A stretch of 64,000 nucleotides of DNA, taken from NCBI GenBank assembly GCA_014607495.2, contig CP053148.1:3720001-3784000 (forward strand). The letters run 5' to 3'. Below are positions 57,301 through 64,000 of the stretch, piece by piece. Made by a program: the position numbers and the translations under genes. Below the pieces are notes generated by a model. That model did no database searches. It was given only the letters and a program-made list of their open reading frames with translations, and was not told where the DNA came from. The number at the start of each line of letters is the position of its first letter. Within the stretch, counting starts at the first letter, position 1. This stretch comes from Carposina sasakii (taxonomy: Eukaryota > Arthropoda > Insecta > Lepidoptera > Carposinidae).

Positions 57301-58206
57301 CAACTGGTATGTATGTCATTGAATCATAGTTTTCTATGTACAACTGCATTTAGACGGTCGATTGGTCTAGTAGGTAGTGACCCTGCCTGCGACGCCATAG
57401 GTCCTGGGTTCGAATCCCGGTAGGTGCAAACATTGATATGATGACTATCGATGTTTGTTTCCGAGGCATGGATGTTTCTATACTTATCTATGTATTTATA
57501 TACCGTTACTTAGTACCCACGACACAAGACCTTAGGGATCTTAATGTGGGACTATGTTAACGTGTTGTTTAGTGTGTGAATATTTATTATCATTTATTTA
57601 TTTAACTGACATGTACCTGACCTAAACCTGACTAGTACAAGTGACTGTATATGACCTTAGCGATCGGGACATACTATATGCACAAATATGTAGGTCATTG
57701 AATAATTTGTTCTATGTAACATATAATACGTTCAACTGGTACGTACGTACAACTATGTACCTATATGTAATTGAACCATTGTTTCCTATGTAACATACAA
57801 TACCTACGTACAACTGGTACGTATTTGCTACCCCTTGGGTGACGGTTCCTATTTCCTACTCTGTGACTTAACTTCTCAAATAAATAAAGGTAAATAATTC
57901 TATTCCACTTTTTTGAAGATAGAAATTACAATTTCAAGAAGCAGTGATAGTAAACATCAGAATCATAATGAATATCTAACTATACATAATACTTTAGCGC
58001 TGTATCACAATTTTTTGTATTAAGATAGTCTTGTAACCCGACTGCGCAAGAAGGAGTGTTATGTTTTTAAATTTTATAACGCGAAATAACATTTTCAGAT
58101 AACGAAGTACATGCGCGATTACCGGTCGAACCACTGCACTCCCTTGCCGGAAGAAAACTTTAAATCTATTATGCAGAGCTTGAAGACTACGCTCAAAGAC
58201 GAATAA
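51330..58206 (+). CDS. ABHD16A: ABHD16A, phosphatidylserine lipase (first coding exon not located)
   Basis: Nine exons in phase: 51330-51363, 52056-52109, 52511-52818, 53341-53501, 54101-54354, 54815-54976, 56065-56249, 57108-57306 and 58099-58206 (stop TAA). They encode 487 residues; only a short N-terminus before LYKIYRE is missing (human protein 558 aa). ABHD16A is an ER membrane serine hydrolase that turns phosphatidylserine into lyso-phosphatidylserine. Two hydrophobic segments lie in exons 52511-52818 (ILKIGLYTSPLTSIYIY; FLAFTFLIRAVG). The conserved core IDTMFVDHR, CCEGNSGFYEVG and LGWNHPGFA follows. The nucleophile elbow is GWSIGG in exon 54815-54976. The acid is probably the Asp of RRTEDEII, and the His is in NHCTPLPEENF near the end. 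Introns carry MITEs, SINEs and retroposons. The gene is divergent from PRMT5, with an intact transposon between them. Confidence 0.93.
53028..53285 (-). mobile_element. Retroposon family R copy in ABHD16A intron
   Basis: The full set of family blocks is present: 'tatcgcagtccactgctgg', 'cataggggggtttgccc', 'gtgaccgcaatgcgatttt', 'gctgcccacctcccggg', 'gccggcaccacgcgg'. The tail is at the left, so it reads on the minus strand. It ends about 55 bp before exon 53341-53501. Confidence 0.82.
53660..53838 (+). mobile_element. Retroposon family R, partly deleted copy
   Basis: 'agcagagtagaatagaacc', 'caacccgcctgcccagcg' and 'aattgcaataagctgatg' followed by a (GAT)n-like tail, in plus orientation. The central CCTCCCG block is deleted. 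Confidence 0.7.
54990..55165. repeat. Dispersed repeat family X copy
   Basis: 'cacagctatgttctcaaaa' to 'tgtattctagtggagcatg', matching 32690-32880. It begins only about 13 bases after the end of exon 54815-54976. Confidence 0.55.
55198..55380 (+). repeat. Non-LTR retroelement 3' end (RTE-like)
   Basis: The run 'agcgacccgccctggcttcg', 'aaaaaaaccgcatcgaaatc' and 'ggacggacagacagcgg' is a familiar insect retroelement 3' end. No coding part is present. Confidence 0.5.
55525..55790 (-). mobile_element. Retroposon family R, near-complete copy
   Basis: The (CATCAT)n tail at the left is followed by every family block, ending 'ccggcaccacgcggcc'. It is one of the best-preserved copies. It lies in the ABHD16A intron before exon 56065. 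Confidence 0.85.
56334..56478. mobile_element. Foldback MITE family B, copy 3
   Basis: Starts GGTCGATTCTGACCATCACAC and ends TGACGGTCAGAATCGACC. Inner arms as in 5174-5317. A partial duplicate of its left end (about 56284-56310) lies just before it. It lies in the ABHD16A intron. Confidence 0.75.
56902..57052. mobile_element. Foldback MITE family E, copy 1
   Basis: Left TAGCAAAAGCAAAGCGGTAG with GCGAAAATTGTAC, right the complement GTACAATTTTCGC with TTTGCTATTGCA. Related copies are at 59594-59746 and around 61431-61771. It is 55 bp upstream of exon 57108. Confidence 0.75.
57346..57600 (+). mobile_element. tRNA-derived SINE in ABHD16A intron
   Basis: The head has a tRNA-like A box (GGTCTAGTAGGTAGTGACC) and a B box (GGGTTCGAATCCCGG). 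A body follows with 'gttaacgtgttgtttagtg' that resembles a widespread lepidopteran SINE. It lies 40 bases after the end of exon 57108-57306. Confidence 0.6.
57653..57850 (+). repeat. Decayed duplicates of the ABHD16A exon 57108-57306 end
   Basis: GACCTTAGCGATCGGGA at 57653-57669 is identical to the exon segment 57271-57287. The following 'gtaggtcattgaat' matches the start of the intron, and two further 'caactggtacgta' blocks follow. The exon-intron border was thus tandemly copied and has since decayed. It has no coding role. Confidence 0.75.
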
Positions 58207-58209
58207 CCT

Positions 58210-59000
58210 TTATTATTGGCTATGCACAGTGACGACACCAGAGACAAGCGGTTATAGCACATGACTGAGATTCAAATATATTTCCGAACATTTCAATGCT
58301 TGATTGGCGTGAACAGTGAAATAATTATATAGGAACATTGGCAATGGTCATAGGCTTGAGCAAGCGAAACTAACATGCGCTCTGTTGTGTATTTCGTGTG
58401 CAGTCATGAGCAATAAGATGTGTACACAAATTGTAATCGAAATATAACCTACAGAAGGTAAGTTATGCAAGGCGAAAAAATTGCTTGGCTATCGTTCTAT
58501 AGGTCATATTTTGATTACACAATGCTCTTGCTACCTACTAACGTGGCAAATGTGTGTAAGTCAAAATGTTCAAAGAAAAGTGTACTTATCTCTTGAGATG
58601 TACTAGAAATCTTTCATCACAGCAATACAGGGCAGAGACGGGCATAAGCAGATAAACGCTTCTTCTGGGGTACTTTGTTGTCGTTGTGTATTAATACGGT
58701 ACTACTTCTTTGGTCAACTGGACCAATAGCTTTCGATAGTTTGGGGTTTGGGGCACAAGCCGTTTTTTAAAGACTTTCATGTACAGTGGTCGTAGTGGAT
58801 TTTTTACGGCCTTAAAGTTTGTTTGTCACCCGTCTCAATAGAGTGCGTTTCACATTTCCTTTGGATGATGGCGCTAGTAACTATGTGCATGACTACATCA
58901 CTGCAAACAAAAATGTTAGTTCCGAAATCAGGCATAGTTATTCATAGAAGTTATTCTATGAAATATACTCCACATAATTATATTCAGTAGGTGACTGAAT
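58210..59000. other. ABHD16A 3' flank
   Basis: No gene was recognised. The ABHD16A 3'UTR is expected at the left; a clear AATAAA close to the stop was not seen. Confidence 0.4.
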
Positions 59001-59009
59001 ATAATTATG

Positions 59010-59090
59010 AGGGGGACGCCATGTGGCGTATACTGGGGGAGGCCTACGTCCAGCAGCGGACTGCAATAGGCTGACGACGACAACGAGCTG
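59010..59090 (+). mobile_element. Retroposon family R, short 3' end
   Basis: 'gggggaggcctacgtccagc', 'ggactgcaataggctgacg' and a (ACG)n-like tail. Only the 3' end is present. Confidence 0.65.
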
Positions 59091-59593
59091 AGGGGGAAGG
59101 AGGTTAACTACACAGCCGCAAAGATGCGCTATTATTATAGCTTTTATTTGATGTACCATTTGCTTGCAAGTTAACGCTTTGAACTGCGATATGGAAACTC
59201 TGGATAAAAACAAAATTAGCGTTTACTCCATCACCGTAATTTTCCGGATGAGTTTTTTTCCGATATTAGAAAGTAGCCTATGTCTTTCCGGCAGGCTGAT
59301 TATAACTATAGTCCGATTTTTAATTATGTAGATTTTAATCGAAATTTATTAATTGAAAGTTCATTTTCGATCATTTGAATATTTCGATTGATTTAATGTA
59401 AGTATATTTATGTTACGGCTAATCTTAGAAGGCCGGCTAATGTCTGAATCCCGAATTAAAGGTACCGAATCAAATAGTTTTAAAATATATCTGTAAATTT
59501 AAAATATTGCAATTATAAAACAAGGTGAAATCATGTGAAAATGTTTGGGAATGGTTGTGGGTTCAAATCTCACCCGCCGCCTTATTACCTAAC

Positions 59594-59746
59594 TAGCAAA
59601 AGGAAAACGATAGCGAAAATTGTACAAAAATCGCTGATTGCTTGTCAAAGTCGTATTACGTAAAATTAATTTCAAAGGGATTTTGACATTTCAAGGCGAG
59701 TATTGTACAATTTTCGCTATCGCTTTGCTTCGGTTTTGCTATTGCT
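59594..59746. mobile_element. Foldback MITE family E, copy 2
   Basis: 'tagcaaaaggaaaacgatag' with GCGAAAATTGTAC, mirrored by GTACAATTTTCGC and 'ttttgctattgc'. Confidence 0.7.
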
Positions 59747-59749
59747 TTT

Positions 59750-60299
59750 ACGTAATCAGGGGGCCGGTCGCGATCGCTATTATTTATAGAATGTGTACAA
59801 GCCGTAGAGCGCTAGCATAAAAAGAGTATATTTTATGAGTGTCAGTATCGCTTCGTTCTATTGTGCCCAGCGTATTGCATGTTCATGTTTTTGCCTACGG
59901 ATTTATATTACTCGTATGTTATTAAGCGCTATATATAACGTTTTATCCTAGTAGATTAAAAAGTCAGTGCTTCATACGCATATCCGATAGATTACAAAAT
60001 AGTATCTTTTGAATCGATCGCGTAGTCGTATTTTGACGTTTAGAAAATAAGCCTGCGAATATTACTAGAAGCTAGGATTTCATTTATTGTATGTATTCGT
60101 TTTGCTGCGAAAAAGTAACAGGACTATATCACAAAGAGGAATGTTAAAAGGTATCATGATTTTAGCAACTTCTATGTACGGCTTTTATGAGATACATCCA
60201 GAAGTTTCCCCGTCGCGGTTCACGGCGGTTTGGTATCCGAGTGTACCTATAGACAGAAAACTATTGTATTATTGCATTTGCATGTTTTTAAATGGCCCC
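59750..60299. other. Intergenic, nothing recognised
   Basis: AT-rich; no gene or clear repeat seen. Confidence 0.4.
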
Positions 60300-60414
60300 C
60301 TTTTAAACCTAAACTTAAAATTAGTAATGTCTGTCGCCCTCCATTCTTAGTGTAAATGGCTGGGACACAAATAACTTTAAATTTAGGTTTAAGTAAGACG
60401 GTCAGAATTGACCA
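60300..60414. mobile_element. Foldback MITE family B, copy 4 (degraded)
   Basis: Inner arms 'aaacctaaacttaaaatta' and 'aatttaggtttaagtaagac' remain, ending 'cggtcagaattgacc'. Confidence 0.55.
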
Positions 60415-60675
60415 CAATAACCACTATATTTATTGTCTTGCTCTGTATCGAATTATTCACAAATTATATGAAGATGTCACTGTCAAAATGTCCACGGTAT
60501 CAAAATGTCCACCTCCTAACTTGACTTCTACACTTTTTAATTAGGACCTTTAAAAGTATTTATGAACCAGTGGGAAAATAGTTCTGTTCCAAAAGGCTGT
60601 CACGGAAATAATCTACTTAAAAAAAAAAATTATATACAATTGCATGAAATTTTATATTTGTGAATAATATGTCTA

Positions 60676-60976
60676 TACAGGGTGTAAGCGATAGCCAGGC
60701 AAATATTGCTGTGTCGGCTTTAGATTATGGTTCTGAAGTGAAAACAATTGAACACTTTCACAGAGTAATTCTATTTCCATCTATTTATTTTTAGGACCAT
60801 AACACGTTTGTTTAATTAGGCCTTAAGTAATGCTTTAGAAATATTTTGACCACAAGTACATGATTTAAAAAACGTTGCAGTTAAATAAGATCTAATAACT
60901 GATCAACCCTAATCTTATCCTAAGTGTAAATCAGACAGCATTTTAGTAATTGCCTAGCTGTCACTCTTACCCTGTA
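60676..60976. mobile_element. Foldback MITE family C, copy 2
   Basis: The left end TACAGGGTGTAAGCGATAGC faces the right end with the complement of TACAGGGTAAGAGTGACAGC. The AGGCAAT words inside also mirror. No coding capacity. Confidence 0.6.
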
Positions 60977-61430
60977 TTTTTTTTTTGTTATTAGAACTTT
61001 AGTCGAATACTTATTTATTTTTAAAAGGTGGGAAATATACATTTTATCAATAAGGAAAAAAGGTCATAAGTTCATTAGAGCCACTATATCGTAGTTAGTG
61101 CTATGCCTAACGTGAAAGTCGTGAAACGGTATCTTGTTGAGTTGACTCAGGCAGGAGATTCTAATGAATGAGCAATGACCTTTATTCAGTTTTTATCTTT
61201 TGAACCACTACAAATAGAATGATATATTTTTAATTATACCACAATATTTTGAATCGATTTCAAATTTTTATACTTAATGGTACATGTATTCAGAGAAAAA
61301 AAAAAGATGTAACGACAATACTATAGTTTTTCATTAAATATTTGAGCTATGATAAGTTTTTTTTATATCGTGAGCTTGTGAAATTTTAAAAATAAATAGG
61401 TATGTCTATTAGTGACTGGGTCACCTAAAT

Positions 61431-61771
61431 AGCAAAAGCAATGCGATAGCGAAAATTCAACAGGTAAGGCCTTGTCCATAAGGGGCGAATTCGTCGCGAG
61501 TCGAGAGTCTGGCGTAGTTTTAATGTTAATTAGCGCGATGTTTGTGGACGCGATTTATTGGTGCATTCGTACGTTATCGAGATACCTACTTAGCACCAAA
61601 ACCTATATTGCGTCCACAAGCATCGCGCGAATTCAAAATACGCGCGTAAAGCGCGTGCACTACGCCAGAATTCGCCCCTTCTGGACAAGCTCTAACACCT
61701 ATCTCAAAATAATTTAACATTTCAACGCGAATATTGAACGATTTTTGCTGTCGCATTGATTCTGGTTTGCA
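61431..61771. mobile_element. Foldback MITE family E, copy 3, carrying a nested foldback element
   Basis: The outer arms are 'agcaaaagcaatgcgatagc' and 'gctgtcgcattgattctgg'. Nested inside at about 61470-61690 is a second inverted repeat, CTTGTCCATAAGGGGCGAAT facing the complement of CTTGTCCAGAAGGGGCGAAT. The inner element has GC-rich arms unlike the outer AT-rich ones. Confidence 0.65.
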
Positions 61772-61799
61772 AGAAAACGCATACAGCCTGCGGAGCCAA

Positions 61800-62270
61800 T
61801 ATCTCATACCTACGGCCTACAGTGTGCCATAATCGCTCGGGCGCCCTTCACAGTTTTCCTGCCTACCCCTCTATGGGAGGGGAACTAGTTGTAGGAAACT
61901 TCCGTTTCATAGTTCTATTAATGACGTGGGTCATCCTGAGCGCAAAAATACCTTCCGGGTTGCGGGAGAGTATACTATAGTGATCTGCGATTGCGGACCT
62001 TGGGGGTAGCCCAGTGCCCGGGCAAAATTAAATAATATAAATGGGAGAAGAGAAGAAAAGAAGGTAGAAGAGAGATCAGAGTAGTAATGTAACAGTAGCT
62101 ACTGGTCAGTTTATTCGTTTTCGATCAAATGTCGAAAGAACCAACTACATGTACAAAGCAGCCTGCTTCTGATCTTAGATTCCATCCCAGTTTGTTATGA
62201 CTTCATGGCTGAACGGATGATGTATGTCGTTGCCACATTGCCTAACAAAAAGAAAGATTTGCTATTGAAA
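61800..62270. repeat. Partial copy of the GC-rich repeat seen at 34490-34795
   Basis: 'cgtgggtcatcctgagcgca', 'gtgcccgggcaaaattaaa' and the purine-rich 'gagaagaaaagaaggtag' match. The remainder (62080-62270) is unassigned. Confidence 0.45.
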
Positions 62271-62274
62271 AATA

Positions 62275-62692
62275 AAAAATTGTGGACGGGCGGGAAAAGC
62301 TGGAAGGGAGCGGGTGTAATTTTCTTGTGAAAATAAAAAAAATATTTGTAAATGGCTTGCATGTGTCGGTAAAGTGATGTTTTCTGGTAGATAAGTTATA
62401 TTTTGATTACTTGTGATGTGAATCTAGTGCGTGTGCATGGTTTTATACGCAGGTAAGCTGAGTACCACTTTAGCCGGAATACGATCTCTTCATGGGCCAA
62501 TGTAAGTTGTTTCTGCAATTATTTTTCATTTTGACTAACTTTACACTTGTTCTTGAGGATTTTCCCGACGTTTCCATTCATCATCATCATTATCATCCAT
62601 CATATGTTCAGAAATCATTTACTAAAGACAATGGCTGTATGGGCTTAGTTCCCCTTGCCTTTCCTTCGGGATTAACAAAAAAAAAATTGTAA
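62275..62692 (+). mobile_element. Poly(A)-tailed repeat family P, plus-strand copy
   Basis: Matches 44237-44650 in reverse over about 400 bp, including 'aaagtgatgttttctggtag', 'gcgtgtgcatggttttata', 'gattttcccgacgtttcc' and 'gacaatggctgtatgggct', and ends in a run of A. Confidence 0.7.
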
Positions 62693-63279
62693 ATAGAAAA
62701 GTTGCGAATAATAAATTTCGCGTATTTATTATATTGATAATTTTGTTATTATTAAAAGCATTGTTAGATATGCTTATTATTTATTAATTAATAGAGAGTT
62801 ATTTGCGCTAAGAAAAGCTGTAAAAGCTCCTCGGTAAGCATTCCATATTCTCCGAAAAAGTTGTTCGTAACCACATGTTTTGAAAAATGCTTTAAAATTT
62901 TGAACTATTTAGTTTACGCTTATTAATTGAATTAAACTGTATACCTACGACCATAATTAACAATATATCATAAGAATATTGTAGGTTATATGTGTTAAAA
63001 TTAATAAAATGTTATGCAATCATTAATGCACTTGTCTACTATCAAACTAATTTTTTTAAAATAATTTTTACACTGCCTAGCTTGTTTTCAGATAAAATTA
63101 ACACAAAAACAATATTTTCTTGTTTGTTGCACAGTTTAACACATTAAATTCACACACTTACATTTTAAGGTATTATTTATAACCCTTTATTGTTTATTAT
63201 GTGCCTGTGGTGCCTGTCAACTTTTATTTATTTTATTTATTGTAAATAACTAACTTACTATCAGACTAAACACTTTCAG
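62693..63279. other. AT-rich flank before the last gene
   Basis: No coding sequence. A splice acceptor (CACTTTCAG, ending 63279) indicates that an upstream, probably untranslated exon of the following gene exists somewhere to the left. Confidence 0.45.
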
Positions 63280-63282
63280 GCA

Positions 63283-63846
63283 ATGTCACCTATTAACGAC
63301 CTGACAGCTGTAGTGAAAGGCATACGGATGGTGGTAGAGGCAGGTTTAAAGTTGCAGCAAGAAAACTCTAGAATAATATGGAATAACTCTAGCATAAAGT
63401 CTCTAGTCAAAAACTGCCCAACTAACACACTCACAAGCTATAAACCCAGCCCTGACCTTGCGAAGGAAGTTTTCGAAAGAGCTTTGGTGGTTGCTCATGG
63501 GTTCAGACAGTATGCCTTAATGCATGTCCCTAATTTTAAAGCGAATTTGGAGAAGACAGACATGGATCCCCAAATGAAAGCTGAGATTGATGAGCTGAAC
63601 CGGGAGTTTAATAAAACGTTTGAAGGTTTGAATCAAACCGATGGAAAACTGCCACCATTCCCCGTAACAGAGGACATTGTGGAGCCCCTGGATAGCTTAC
63701 AAATGCAATCTGTGTTAAAAAGAGCAGAGAGGGAAGAAATTCCACCAGTTACCCAAAAACCTGATAATAGTATACCAGTCAATGTTGTTACAAGTCAACC
63801 AACTGCTACACCAAAACCTGTAGCTAAAAAGAAGATTAGAGTGTCT
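63283..63846 (+). CDS. First coding exon of a probable COQ8/ADCK3-like gene (partial)
   Basis: The exon begins after an acceptor (exon start 63280), has ATG at 63283 and ends at a consensus donor (GTGTCT|GTAAGT, 63847), encoding 188 residues in frame. The rest lies beyond the window. The protein starts MSPINDLTAVVKGIRMVVEAG, followed by a helix-rich region (VFERALVVAHGFRQYAL) and a low-complexity Pro/Thr stretch ending KPVAKKKIRVS. This layout recalls the N-terminus of insect COQ8 (an atypical mitochondrial kinase-like ATPase for coenzyme Q synthesis), where such a stretch precedes an ERxRxRKVP motif and the KxGQ kinase motif. Those diagnostic motifs are not in the window, so the name is tentative. 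Confidence 0.5.
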
Positions 63847-64000
63847 GTAAGTATGAGTAAAAATTATAATCTAGTTCTTATAAGAATAGGGTTGAGTGAG
63901 AAGATTGATAAGGCTTAGTTATGTTTATGTACAGGGTGCATAAAAGATGTTTGTGCCCTATCATCTATACAGATACCATACCATCTATCAATTGGTAATA

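Noticed and set aside
1..64000. CRISPR arrays, bacterial operons, rRNA genes
   Set aside because: No regularly spaced direct repeats with unique spacers, no rRNA sequence, and the DNA is eukaryotic.

Overview
The window is animal nuclear DNA, most likely from a lepidopteran (moth or butterfly). The evidence is small exons split by repeat-filled GT-AG introns, an AT-rich background full of short GTACCTA-type words, and dense small foldback elements and SINE-like retroposons. Only insect or animal gene families are visible, with no operons or ribosome-binding sites.

Five protein-coding genes can be supported. (1) An atypical Ras-like small GTPase of the RERG/RERGL/RasL type on the plus strand. 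Its last four exons lie at 5400-8573, and the P-loop exon was not found. (2) A complete tailless (tll, NR2E) nuclear receptor on the plus strand, coding exons 18891-24245, 385 aa, with a long repeat-poor neighbourhood that could hold enhancers and a candidate 5'UTR exon near 11.4 kb. (3) A complete PRMT5 (protein arginine methyltransferase 5) on the minus strand, nine exons from 43937 down to 32200, 680 aa. (4) ABHD16A (phosphatidylserine lipase) on the plus strand, nine exons at 51330-58206, lacking only its first coding exon. (5) The first coding exon of a gene running off the right edge at 63283, tentatively COQ8 (ADCK3-like).

The rest is largely mobile DNA. Two elements stand out. At 46220-50883, between the divergently transcribed PRMT5 and ABHD16A, there is a structurally intact cut-and-paste DNA transposon. 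It has perfect 34-bp terminal inverted repeats, a 4-bp ATAC target-site duplication, a 5' intron and an uninterrupted 802-codon gene with a plausible D-D-E triad. At 2558-4556 there is a decayed Penelope-like retroelement. Its reverse-transcriptase fragment lies between two oppositely oriented copies of a terminal repeat, and each copy carries a hammerhead-ribozyme motif.

Also present are two hAT-type MITEs with perfect 8-bp target duplications, a 133-bp tRNA-like SINE with a 10-bp target duplication, a multi-copy retroposon with trinucleotide tails (one copy with a 10-bp target duplication), several foldback MITE families, a Helitron-like N-terminal protein fragment, and perfect hairpins.

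Functionally the genes are unrelated: signalling GTPase, head/brain patterning transcription factor, spliceosome/piRNA-linked arginine methylation, lipid hydrolysis, and possibly coenzyme Q biosynthesis. Exon borders were assigned by reading splice consensus and reading phase by eye. Homology calls rest on remembered family motifs, not on a database search.
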